A stretch of 35,863 nt of DNA from an uncultured Ruminococcus sp. (GTDB lineage Bacteria > Bacillota > Clostridia > Oscillospirales > Ruminococcaceae). The notes under the pieces are model-generated. The model made no database searches. It was not told where the DNA came from and saw only the letters and a list, made by a program, of their open reading frames with translations. The translations under genes were made by a program, and so were the position numbers. Shown here piece by piece: positions 1 to 8,900 of this stretch; positions within the stretch are counted from its first letter, which is position 1, and every line of letters starts with the position of its first letter. The DNA lies in the NCBI GenBank assembly GCA_945868475.1, contig CAMBLM010000017.1, positions 1-35,863 of the forward strand, given 5' to 3'.

Positions 1-420
1 TTTCTTGACGGAAGCCTGCCGATAATCGTTGCGTTTATCTATCTTGCGTTCGGAATGATATTCAATGAATGGGTGCGCACCCTGTTCCTCTTCGGACTGA
101 TACCCATATACTATATTTTTGCGCACAACTTATTCTGTTTTATCGATAAAAAGAAATCGTTCGGCAAAGCATTCAAGAATTTTCTTGACGGAAGTCTGCC
201 GATAATCGTTGCGTTTATCTATCTTGCGTTCGGAACGATATTCAATGAATGGGTGCGCACCCTGTTCCTCTTCGGACTGATACCAATATACTATATTTTT
301 GCGCACAACTTATTCTGTTTTATCGATAAGAAAAAGTCGTTCGGAAAAGCGTTCAAGAATTTTCTTGACGGAAGTCTGCCGATAATCGTTACCATCGTGT
401 ATCTTTTGGCAGGAGCAGGT
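1..420 (+). repeat. 180-bp tandem repeat, two full units and a partial third
   Basis: Units 1-180 and 181-360 differ at 8 of 180 positions. Seven of the eight changes are synonymous; the exception is ATG/ACG at base 56. A third unit starts at 361 with the same first 30 bases, then diverges. The array is in frame with the membrane protein and may continue before base 1. Confidence 0.95.
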
Positions 421-504
421 TTCGGACTCTGGGGCAGAGCCGTTCCGCTCTTTGCGATAATACCTGTTTACTATATCGTTTCGAGCCATTATGCGAAGAA
501 GTGA
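1..504 (+). CDS. Small membrane protein built of 60-residue tandem repeats (5' end outside window)
   Basis: The frame is open from base 1 to the stop at 502-504, so the gene starts before the window. The visible 167 residues hold two full copies of a 60-residue unit and a shorter, diverged third. Each unit starts FLDGSLPIIV, carries two hydrophobic stretches (about residues 6-20 and 25-46) and ends in a basic linker with KKKSFGKAFKN. The last copy ends in a C-terminal segment with FGLWGRAVPLFAIIPVYY. This resembles the two-helix membrane tails found on many small Clostridia proteins, some attached to helix-turn-helix domains, but I do not recognise a named family. An inner-membrane role is inferred. 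The missing N-terminus could carry another domain or more repeats. An ATG at 55 is internal to the repeat and has no ribosome site, so it is not the start. Confidence 0.75.
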   Translation, partial: FLDGSLPIIVAFIYLAFGMIFNEWVRTLFLFGLIPIYYIFAHNLFCFIDKKKSFGKAFKNFLDGSLPIIVAFIYLAFGTIFNEWVRTLFLFGLIPIYYIFAHNLFCFIDKKKSFGKAFKNFLDGSLPIIVTIVYLLAGAGFGLWGRAVPLFAIIPVYYIVSSHYAKK

Positions 505-524
505 GCAGTTCTTTAAATAAAATA

Positions 525-563
525 AAAAGGTGTAATTCAAGAAAAATTTGAATTGCACCTTTT
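525..563. terminator. Bidirectional rho-independent terminator
   Basis: A 16-bp stem (AAAAGGTGTAATTCAA at 525-540 with 548-563, one G-U pair) encloses a 7-base loop. There are T-rich tails on both strands. It serves the membrane-protein gene and the convergent MetRS-like gene. Confidence 0.85.
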
Positions 564-601
564 GTTATAATATACGTTAAATAAATCTCTTGCGGTGTAA
601 C

Positions 602-622
602 GGGCGGATATAGAATCCGCCC
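602..622. repeat. REP-like intergenic palindrome
   Basis: GGGCGGAT at 602-609 pairs perfectly with ATCCGCCC at 615-622 around a 5-base loop. It has no T-tract and lies just beyond the end of the MetRS-like gene. Short GC-rich palindromes of this look are dispersed in many Oscillospiraceae genomes. That this is one of them is inference. Confidence 0.5.
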
Positions 623-664
623 CTACGAGTTTTGAACAAATTTCGCAGCATAAACAATTACGAA

Positions 665-2692
665 TTACGCATTATTAAACTGGCTTTCGTGACGTGTAAA
701 GAAGTCCGTTCTCGGTTCAAGGAATTTGAGCTTATGCTCGGTCTCATTCGGGAGAAGTGTTTCAAACGTATCAAAGATATTATCCCAGTTCCAAACGCTT
801 TCGTCGATCAGGAGATAATTTCTTACACCCTCTGTACCGCTCGGAGCGATAGGGTGGAGGAGTATCATTGCTGTTTTAATGGTATGGAACACGTCTATGA
901 GCCACTGCCTGCGCTTTTCGTTGTCGTCGCTCTTATCGGTTTCGTTCTTGTTCTTTGCCATATACTTGCTTGCTTTTCTGATATAGGAGTCGAGGACGTA
1001 GGTTACCTGATGGAACTCAAACTTATACATAAAGCGCTCGTATTCGAGGATAGCCTTTTCGCTTTCTGCGAGGATTTCGTCCGAAACCTTTCCGATAGGC
1101 ATATTGCCGTCGAAATACTTCTGTGTTTCGTAGAAGCAGGTTCTGATGATTCTGTTGAAAACGTTCGAGAGGAGGAAGCCTTCCTTTGTTACCGGGTCGC
1201 TGTCATCGGGATTTGCGTTAGGATTGAGCGGCTTCGGCTGGAAGCTTACAGAACGCATACCGAGTCCGAGCGAAAGGAAGTGCATACGGAGCTGTTCGGC
1301 TGTATAATAGTTGAGGAGGTCTTTAGCCATAGGAGGCTTTACAGAGCCGCTGCTTGAAGCTTTCTTATCGAGGAAGAGGATATGGTGGTTCGCAACGAGG
1401 GTCGAGTTCTGAAGCTCGCCGTCGGGAGTTTCGGCTGTGATCTCGCCGCTCTGGAGCGCGCAGAACATTGCTGTCTGTGCAACGCCGTAGAAATAGATAT
1501 TGTCCTGTCCGATGAACTGGTAGATGCCTGCGTCCTTGGAACACCAGTAATCCTTCCACTTATCTTTATCTGCGCCGATAGATTCGAGGTAAGCGACTGT
1601 GAACGAGATAGGAGCCCAGAGCGACTCAGGCCAAACCCAGATCGTGTGTGGGTCTTCGCCCTCAAGCACTGGAGCAGGAACGCCCCATTCGATGTTGCCT
1701 GTAAGTCTGAACGGAACGAGGGTCTTGCCCGTTCTGAAACGGACGCCCTTTTCGGTAAGTATTTCGCAGGCTTTATCACGGTCGGTGAGTTCGTTGAACT
1801 TGATAGTGAATGAGGTCTTTTTCGGTTCTTCGATAAGCTCATGCTCAGCCATTTGATCCTTGACGGAGAGATAAGTGTCCATATAGTCGTTCATAACGTA
1901 GATAACTGGCGGTTCGAGGAACTCGCCGATGGTTTTCTTTACGACCTGACGGACATTGTCCTTTTTATTGAGCATTTCCATATAATCTTTGAGAAGAGAA
2001 TAATACTCGGTGAGCTTGAAATACCAGTTTGTAACATCGCGGAATACAGGGCGAAGTCCCGTAAGTGTGGAGCGTGGGTCGATAAGGTTTACGGGCATAT
2101 ACTGGTGACCGAGGTCGCACTCGTCGGCGTAGCCCTTTTCGGACTGGCATCCCTGAACAGGGCATTTGCCGATGACCTGTCTGCCGTTGAGGAATGTTCC
2201 GACCTTTTCATCATAGAACTGCGGAGTTGTGATCTTTTTAAGGCAGCCGTTCTCATAAAGTCTGCGTATAAGCTTATCGGAAACCATATTGTGTATCTCG
2301 GCTGTTCTGCCAAGACCCGATGCGCCGAAAAGGTTCGTGCTTATTTCGTAAGCTTCGAGGGTAGCCTTCTGATCTTCGTGATTAGCCTGAACGAAGTCAC
2401 GGATAGTTCCCTTATAACCCTTTTCTTCAACGAGCTTGCGGTAGCTTTCCGCGATAGGCGAGCCGTAGCAGTCTGTGCCGCTGACGAAGATAACATTGTC
2501 CTTGCCTATTCTGTCACGAAGAAATCTTGCATAAACATCGGCAAAAACGAAAACCCCTCCGACGTGTCCGAAGTGGAGCTGCTTGTTGCCGTAAGGCATA
2601 CCGCCTGTGATAACTGCTCTTTTGGGGAATTCGGGGCGGTTATCTCTTGAAATTTTCTTCTTGTTATATTCGGGATTAGCGTTGTTTCCCAT
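665..2692 (-). CDS. Methionyl-tRNA synthetase-like class I tRNA ligase
   Basis: This 675-residue protein has the class I aminoacyl-tRNA synthetase layout. It carries a HIGH-type motif HFGH (residues 40-43), a MetRS-type zinc knuckle (CPVQGC then DECDLGH, about 174-195) and the following LIDPRSTLTGLRPVFRD stretch typical of MetRS. In the KMSKS position it reads KASSS (about 444-448), so the second lysine is lost. There is no C-terminal EMAP-like tRNA-binding domain. The expected role is cytosolic charging of tRNA-Met, but the altered KMSKS loop suggests a divergent second MetRS or a ligase with a special role. The start at 2692 is chosen because GGAGG lies 8 bases upstream; a longer frame to 2743 has no such site. 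The last codons run into an AT-rich palindromic spacer, so the C-terminus may have been changed by repeat insertion. Confidence 0.85.
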   Translation of the reverse strand: MGNNANPEYNKKKISRDNRPEFPKRAVITGGMPYGNKQLHFGHVGGVFVFADVYARFLRDRIGKDNVIFVSGTDCYGSPIAESYRKLVEEKGYKGTIRDFVQANHEDQKATLEAYEISTNLFGASGLGRTAEIHNMVSDKLIRRLYENGCLKKITTPQFYDEKVGTFLNGRQVIGKCPVQGCQSEKGYADECDLGHQYMPVNLIDPRSTLTGLRPVFRDVTNWYFKLTEYYSLLKDYMEMLNKKDNVRQVVKKTIGEFLEPPVIYVMNDYMDTYLSVKDQMAEHELIEEPKKTSFTIKFNELTDRDKACEILTEKGVRFRTGKTLVPFRLTGNIEWGVPAPVLEGEDPHTIWVWPESLWAPISFTVAYLESIGADKDKWKDYWCSKDAGIYQFIGQDNIYFYGVAQTAMFCALQSGEITAETPDGELQNSTLVANHHILFLDKKASSSGSVKPPMAKDLLNYYTAEQLRMHFLSLGLGMRSVSFQPKPLNPNANPDDSDPVTKEGFLLSNVFNRIIRTCFYETQKYFDGNMPIGKVSDEILAESEKAILEYERFMYKFEFHQVTYVLDSYIRKASKYMAKNKNETDKSDDNEKRRQWLIDVFHTIKTAMILLHPIAPSGTEGVRNYLLIDESVWNWDNIFDTFETLLPNETEHKLKFLEPRTDFFTRHESQFNNA

Positions 2693-2713
2693 AACAAAAC
2701 CTCCATAAATTGA

Positions 2714-2753
2714 ACAAAGCGCCGCGCACATAGTATTATGCACTGCGCTTTGT
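2714..2753 (-). other. Intercistronic hairpin before the MetRS-like gene
   Basis: ACAAAGCGC at 2714-2722 pairs perfectly with 2745-2753, and inner bases add a TGCATA-type stem. It lies between the stop of the 324-aa gene and the MetRS-like start. The T-run after it is weak, so it may be a processing or attenuation site rather than a terminator. Confidence 0.5.
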
Positions 2754-2784
2754 CGTCATTGACAATAGTGTGGATCTTTTTAAC

Positions 2785-3759
2785 TTAGCTCAAAACGAGG
2801 ATAGCCATATCGCCGTTGTTTGCTTCGCCTGCGTTCTTGATTGCGAGGACCATCTTCCAGATGAGGTCGTCGCCGCTCTGACGGAGCGCGTCATCGAACG
2901 ATGAAACAGCCTTTACGAAGTCCTCTTCGCCCTTGCCGTCCATATAGCAGGTGAGAAGCACCTTGTAAGCATTGTAAAGTGCGCAGAAGAACACATAGTT
3001 GTCCCAGATGTCGAGCTTATCCGAGCAGGCATAAGGGAGAGAATATGTCCAAACGTAGTTGACAAGGATATTTTCCATCCAGTCGGAGTGATTTGCAAGG
3101 AGATCATCTCTGTACTTTTCACGAAGCTTTACATACTTGTTCATATCAACAAGGTTGAGTGTTTCGGGACCCGAAACGCCGAGGTTCTTGTAAACTTCAG
3201 CCATAACTTCCTTGAATGCGGGAGTTGTCTTTTTAACTGCTTTGAGGAGCGAGATACCGTCAACGAGCGAGAATGTCGGTGTGAAAGAAAGTCCGTCAAA
3301 GAATTTAAGTGTTTTTTCATATTCCGTATCCATTACGAAACGTTCAACGAAGCGTGGGATAAGGTTAGCCTGATTCTGGTCGATCATGCCCTGAACGGTC
3401 TTTACGCCGTAGTTGAGCAGGAGCAGACGGCTTTCAAGAGGAACAGCCTTGTTCTGGAGAATGCCCATAAAGAGTGAGCGGAGCTGCCAGTAATACTGTG
3501 CTGTCGGGTTAGCCTTGATCGCAGCCTTGGAGCTTTCGATGAAAGGAAGCTCTTTTTCGCCGGTGAGCTGTATCATTTTAAAGGAAAGTGTGGATTCTTT
3601 CATCATTCTGCGGACAACATCGGGGTTGCTGAGATAAAGCACATACTCGACTGCTGCCGGTGAAACGATGATGTCGTAAATGTCTTTGTATTTTTCCTGT
3701 GGGCCTGTAACATCAACAAGCTCTTTGAAATAAGACGGTGTAAAAACGGGAAATGCCAT
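2785..3759 (-). CDS. Hypothetical helical protein, 324 aa
   Basis: I do not recognise this protein. It reads MAFPVFTPSYFKELV at the start, has no signal peptide or clear membrane segment, and looks largely alpha-helical with scattered aromatic residues and no catalytic motif I can name. The start at 3759 is set by GGAGAAT just upstream; a longer frame to 3873 would run through the promoter and a leader hairpin. A good promoter lies at 3832-3860, giving a leader of roughly 70 bases with a hairpin. It sits between thiI (upstream, same strand) and the MetRS-like gene. This order gives no firm clue to function beyond possible co-regulation with tRNA-related genes. Confidence 0.75.
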   Translation of the reverse strand: MAFPVFTPSYFKELVDVTGPQEKYKDIYDIIVSPAAVEYVLYLSNPDVVRRMMKESTLSFKMIQLTGEKELPFIESSKAAIKANPTAQYYWQLRSLFMGILQNKAVPLESRLLLLNYGVKTVQGMIDQNQANLIPRFVERFVMDTEYEKTLKFFDGLSFTPTFSLVDGISLLKAVKKTTPAFKEVMAEVYKNLGVSGPETLNLVDMNKYVKLREKYRDDLLANHSDWMENILVNYVWTYSLPYACSDKLDIWDNYVFFCALYNAYKVLLTCYMDGKGEEDFVKAVSSFDDALRQSGDDLIWKMVLAIKNAGEANNGDMAILVLS

Positions 3760-3831
3760 TATAATTCTCCGATCCCGACGGCAGAAATGCTTTCTGCGCC
3801 GCCGTAATATATTTTCAACAATACAGTTTAG

Positions 3832-3860
3832 ATTATAACATATTATTTCCTGAATTGCAA
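3832..3860 (-). promoter_or_regulatory. Promoter of the 324-aa gene
   Basis: On the minus strand TTGCAA (3855-3860) is followed after 17 bases by TATAAT (3832-3837). Downstream, the leader contains a hairpin GCAGAAA/TTTCTGC at about 3779-3805. Confidence 0.7.
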
Positions 3861-3929
3861 GAAATATTTTCAAAAATGATGATATATGATGATATATAGT
3901 GCAGGATCAGCACTTTGGGGAAAAGGACA

Positions 3930-5114
3930 TCATTCGCTTTCGCCGCCGCGGAAAACTTTAAGCTCGGTATTTTCGACTGCCCACTGAATGAGAGGCTCGA
4001 AATCGAAGCTGTTCTGTGCGGCTTCAACATCAGCGAGGACAGGTCTTGTCTTGGGGTGCTTAGGCGTGAATACCGTGCAGCAATCCTCGTAAGGCTCGAT
4101 GGAGGTTTCAAAAGTATCGATCTTGCGCGCGATCTCGATGATCTCGGTCTTGTCCATACCGATAACGGGGCGGAAAACGGGCATGCGGCAGGCTGCATCC
4201 GTGCAGACGATAGCACCGATAGTTTGGCTTGCTACCTGACCGACGCTTTCACCCGTAACCAAAGCCTGTATCTGCTTTTCTTCGCATATGCGCTGTGCGA
4301 TCTCCATCATAAGGCGGCGCATAATGATAGTGAAAAGCTCTTCGGGGCAGTTGTCGCGGAGCTTTTCCTGAATTTCTGTGAAAGGTACGCAGTAGAATGC
4401 GATGTCGCCGCACCAAGGCGTAAGCTTCTGGCAAAGGCGTTCAACTTTGAGCCTTGCTCTGTCAGAGGTGTATGGAGGTGAAACATAGTGGATAGCGGAA
4501 AGCTTTATTCCGCGCTTTGCCATCATATAAGCCGCAACGGGGCTGTCGATGCCGCCCGAAAGAAGTACCATTGCCTGACCCGAAGTGCCGACGGGGATTC
4601 CGCCTGCGCCCTTTTTGTTACCCGAATGGATATAAGCCTCGGTCTGACGGACTTCAACGGTGATGATAACATCGGGATTGTTTACGTCAACGACAAGGTG
4701 CGGAAAAGCGTCAAGAATTCTTCCGCCAAGTTCTGCGCATATCTCGGGCGAGCGCATGGGGAAGTTCTTGTCTGCTCTTTTTGCATTTACCTTAAAGGAA
4801 CGCGCGGTTTCAAGAACCTCGCGGTTGTATTCGATAGCCGACTTTGCGATAACTTCAAAATCCTTTTCCGCAACGAGCGCACGGCAGTAAGCCGCAATAC
4901 CGAAAACCTTTGAAACAACGTCTTCAACTTCATCAAAGTCAACGTCATCACTCAAAGGACGGATAACGACTGTGGACTGTGAACGGTCGTACTCGAACTT
5001 GCCGAGGCGTGAAAGTCTGCGGCGGATATTTCTTACCATAGCATCTTCAAAGCTGCGCTTGTTAAGACCTTTGATGGCAATTTCTCCCTCTTTTATAAGG
5101 ATGATCTCACTCAT
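3930..5114 (-). CDS. thiI: tRNA 4-thiouridine synthase / sulfurtransferase ThiI
   Basis: ThiI (394 aa) activates uridine 8 of tRNA with ATP and transfers sulfur to make 4-thiouridine. It also supplies sulfur for the thiazole of thiamine in many bacteria. The N-terminal part (about 1-60) and THUMP domain (about 60-165) precede a PP-loop ATP-pyrophosphatase domain with LLSGGIDSPVAAYMM near residue 185. The late DCCTVFTPKHPKTRP motif is also typical. The C-terminal rhodanese domain of enterobacterial ThiI is absent, as usual in Firmicutes, so sulfur probably comes from a partner cysteine desulfurase not seen here. The start at 5114 has GGAGGA upstream; the longer frame to 5171 has none. A promoter lies at 5160-5188. 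Confidence 0.95.
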   Translation of the reverse strand: MSEIILIKEGEIAIKGLNKRSFEDAMVRNIRRRLSRLGKFEYDRSQSTVVIRPLSDDVDFDEVEDVVSKVFGIAAYCRALVAEKDFEVIAKSAIEYNREVLETARSFKVNAKRADKNFPMRSPEICAELGGRILDAFPHLVVDVNNPDVIITVEVRQTEAYIHSGNKKGAGGIPVGTSGQAMVLLSGGIDSPVAAYMMAKRGIKLSAIHYVSPPYTSDRARLKVERLCQKLTPWCGDIAFYCVPFTEIQEKLRDNCPEELFTIIMRRLMMEIAQRICEEKQIQALVTGESVGQVASQTIGAIVCTDAACRMPVFRPVIGMDKTEIIEIARKIDTFETSIEPYEDCCTVFTPKHPKTRPVLADVEAAQNSFDFEPLIQWAVENTELKVFRGGESE

Positions 5115-5159
5115 TTTATATTCCTCCGAAAATCTGATAAATTCAGCATAATTATTAAT

Positions 5160-5188
5160 AGTATAGCACAAAACGATGCATATTTCAA
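5160..5188 (-). promoter_or_regulatory. Promoter of thiI
   Basis: On the minus strand TTGAAA (5183-5188), a 17-base spacer and TATACT (5160-5165) sit about 45 bases before the thiI start. Confidence 0.7.
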
Positions 5189-5246
5189 TAGCGGCGGAAC
5201 TAAAACCATTTTTTTATAATAAAATTAAAGAAAATAACAAATTTCG

Positions 5247-5275
5247 TTGAAAAATTCTGCATTAAATGATATAAT
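5247..5275 (+). promoter_or_regulatory. Promoter of the S-component-like / hybrid kinase operon
   Basis: TTGAAA (5247-5252), a 17-base spacer and TATAAT (5270-5275) precede the gene at 5323. Confidence 0.75.
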
Positions 5276-5322
5276 ATTATGGAAAAATGTAATAAATAGG
5301 TCAAAAAAGGGGAACTTTTACG

Positions 5323-5907
5323 ATGAAAAATATAAATTATGCCGGCATTGCCGTGACGGCTGTGCTGTGTATTCTGCTCAATATCGGGGGGCATGTATTT
5401 ACGCTCGTCTGTCCAGTTCCGTTCTGGCTCAATACGGTGGGAACGATGATATCGGCGTGCCTGTGCGGTCCGATAGTCGGCGGTACGGTCGGTTTCTTAT
5501 CAAACCTCATATCAAGGATATGCTTCGGCGGCTCGTCGATAATTTTTTCGCTGATAAACATTATCATCGGTCTTTCGGTCGGATTTATCACGAAAAAGGG
5601 ACTGTGCGGAACGCTGTTCGGTTCGCTCTGCACGGGAATACTTATGGGGATAATAACTGTAGCCTGCGCAGTTCCCGTCAACTGCATACTTTATGACGGC
5701 AGGACGAACAATGTCTGGGGAAGCGCACTTTTCGATATGCTTTCGCAGTACCGCATCGGGACGGTCGCAAAGGCCGTGATCTCGCAGATGTTCATCGACA
5801 TACCCGACAAGGTGCTTTCAATGGCACTGGCGTATCTGACGGTCAGGCTGGTTCGGAAAAAGCTTTCCTCCAAAAATGTGAACGGGGTGCAGAATGAAAA
5901 AGCTTAA
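5323..5907 (+). CDS. ECF-transporter S-component-like membrane protein
   Basis: This 194-aa protein has about five or six hydrophobic segments and glycine-rich turns. The stretch PFWLNTVGTMISACLCGP followed by a VGGTVGFLSNLI-type segment resembles substrate-binding S components of energy-coupling factor transporters. The ligand cannot be told from sequence. Its last 14 bases overlap the start of the giant hybrid kinase, so the two are translationally coupled. This suggests it may work as a membrane co-sensor for the kinase or import the ligand that the kinase senses. No ECF ATPase or T component lies nearby. A GGGGAAC ribosome site supports the start. An unrelated sensor-type membrane protein is the main alternative. 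Confidence 0.6.
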   Translation: MKNINYAGIAVTAVLCILLNIGGHVFTLVCPVPFWLNTVGTMISACLCGPIVGGTVGFLSNLISRICFGGSSIIFSLINIIIGLSVGFITKKGLCGTLFGSLCTGILMGIITVACAVPVNCILYDGRTNNVWGSALFDMLSQYRIGTVAKAVISQMFIDIPDKVLSMALAYLTVRLVRKKLSSKNVNGVQNEKA

Positions 5908-8900
5908 AACTATAACGGGACGATTTGCTTCGCTGATGCTGACAATATGCATTTTTGCGGCTTTCGGCGGAATTTCGGCGCAGGCAAAGGCTGATGCCGA
6001 TCCTTTTTACGGCTTTGATGTCAGGCTTTACAACAGCGAAACAGACCTCGGGACGAGCAGTGTGAACGCAATAGTGCAGTCGTCCGATGGCTATATATGG
6101 CTCGGAACATATATGGGACTTTACCGCTATGACGGAACGAGGTTCTCGCTTTTCGGTGCGGAAAACGGTATAGTCAGTGTTCGCGCGCTTTATATAGACA
6201 AGCGCGGAAATATGTGGATAGGTACGAATGAAAGCTCTGTTTACTGCTACACTTCTCAGCACGAATTTGTTTCCTACGGCAGCGAAAAGGGACTTTCGGA
6301 AAAATCGATACGCTGCTTTACCGAGGACGAAAACGGCAATATCTTTGTCGGAACGGCAGGACTTTCCTATTTCATCTCGCTTGAAGACGGAGTTTCGGTC
6401 GTGCAGTTTGACAGCGACATTACATACATAACCTCCGCAGCGGCTTCGGAGGACGGAACGATAATGGCTGTCACGAACAGCGGCGTTCTCGCAGCATACA
6501 AGGACGGAAAATGCCTGCGCAGCGAAACAGCGATCGACGGAAGCATTTTTGACAGCATAAACTATGTGGGGAATGGTGTTTTCCTCGCAGGAACGGAACG
6601 CTTCCGCGTTTATGAATGCAGCGTTGACGGAAACAGGATACAGCAGAAAATGTATGCGAACGTTTCGCCCTGCACGGCGGTGACTAACATAAAGCCTGCG
6701 GAAAACGGAGGATACTGGGTCTGCGCCGACAACGGCATCGCGAAGATAGACACATTCGGCAGAGTAAGTCAGATGACGCTCGATTACTTCAACAGCAATA
6801 TCATCGACGCTATAACCGATTATCAGGGCAATACATGGTTCATCTCGACCCGTCAGGGCGTTATAAAAGCAACGGTCAATCCGTTCCGAGATCTCAGCAG
6901 CCGATACGGGCTTGGAGAGCAGGTAGCAAACGCCGTATGCGCAAGCGGAGATATGCTTTACATCGGCTATGACAGCGGACTTCAGATAATTGACAGCAGC
7001 GGAAAAAACGTTGATGCGGCAATAGTCAGAGAGCTGGACGGCAGCAGGATAAGAAACATCACAGAGGATTCAAAGGGGAATGTCTGGATATCCACCTACA
7101 GTCAGGGCGGACTTATAAAATACAATCACAAGGAACAGACCGCAAAGCTTTTCAACGAATATTCCGCAGGTACTAACGGCTCGAAGTTCCGCTTCACGAT
7201 GGAGCTTTCGGACGGAACTGTATTCGCCGCAAGCTCGACGGGCATATCCTATATAAACGATGACAAAGTGACGCACACTCTTTCCGCCGACTACGGACTG
7301 GACAATCCGCACATACTTTGCGCCACAGAGGAAGAAAACGGCCGTGTTCTTGCGGGCAGCGACGGCGACGGCATCTATGTTCTGGACGGGGGAAGAGTTT
7401 ATTATCACATCGGCAGCGAAAGCATTTCGCCCGTTATTCTTCGCATCGTTCCGTACAAGGATATTTACTTCGTCGTGACGGGAACGGGTCTTTACACAAT
7501 GGATAAGGATTATGAAACGCACAGGATAACGACCTTCCGCTATACGAACAATTTCGATATCTATATAGATGAAGATCGCGATACTGCGTGGATACTCGGC
7601 AGCTCGGGACTTTTCTCGGTCAGCGCATCGGAGCTTGCAAAGGATATCTGCTCGGAATACAAGCTTTACAATCGCAAAAACGGCTTCGGTGCTTCGATAA
7701 CGGCTAATTCGTGGAATCTCTGCACTGAGGACGACCTGCTCGTTTTTTGCAGCAGCAGTGGTGTTTATACGGTTTCTCTCCGTGATCTTTACAGCAGCAC
7801 AAGCGATTTCAACATTGCCGTCAATCAGGTCCGGCTCAACGACAGGGAAGTTGTTTATCCTGTCAGCGAGGAGGGTTATACAGGCAAATTCGTGATACCG
7901 TCCTATGCGAAAAGACTGGATTTTGAGCCGTCTGTGCTGAATTACACACTCAGTGACCCTGCTGTTCATATCGAGCTTGAGGGCTTTGAAGCGAGCAGTG
8001 TTGACGTTGAACAGAGTGAGCTTTCCGATATAAGCTTCACCAACCTTAAACACGGCACATACAAACTCCATTTTCAGATACTCGGCTCGGACGGAGCGGT
8101 GGTAAAGGAGGCTGTTTATCTCGTCGAAAAGGAAGCGGAATTTTACGAAACCACGATATTTGAAGCCTATCTGCTTCTCATCGCGGCGGCCTGCATAGCA
8201 TTCATAACGTGGATAATCACAAAGCTTGGCAGCCTTTCGGTGATCCGCCGACAGTATGATGAAATAAGCGCAGCAAAGGAAGAGGCTGACCGCGCGAACA
8301 ATGCAAAGAGCCAGTTCCTTGCGAATGTTTCGCACGAGATAAGAACGCCTATCAATACCATTCTCGGAATGAACGAGATGATCCACCGTGAGGCTGACAG
8401 TGAAAGTATTCTCCGATATTCGGAGGATATAAAAAATTCGGGAAAAACTCTCCTTTCCATTGTCAACGATATCCTTGATATCTCAAAGATAGAATCGGGC
8501 AAGATACGCATTGTCTGTGCCGAATATGACATAAGCAATATGCTTGTGGATACGATACATGCGGCTGATGTAAAGTGCCGCGAAAAGGGACTTCGCTTCC
8601 GCTATGATATTTCGCCCGAGATCCCGAGGTATCTTTTCGGGGACGAATTAAGGCTCAAGCAGGTCATAACGAACATCATCACCAATGCGATAAAATACAC
8701 CGAACACGGTCACGTCAGCTTTAAAGTCTATCACGAAGAGATATCGGACGGCGAGATAAATCTTGTCGTTTCGGTCGAGGACACCGGCATAGGCATAAAG
8801 GACGAGGATAAGGACAAGATCTTCAACAAATTCGAGCGTCTTGACGAAAAGCGCAACAAGACGGTCGAGGGAACGGGTCTTGGACTTTCGATATGCAAAA

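Noticed and set aside
632-2650. Long plus-strand reading frames opposite the MetRS-like gene
   Set aside because: They lack ribosome sites and protein features; the minus-strand protein has clear synthetase motifs.
7070-8386. 438-codon minus-strand frame inside the hybrid kinase gene
   Set aside because: It is the mirror of propeller and kinase coding sequence; the encoded protein has no recognisable domain.
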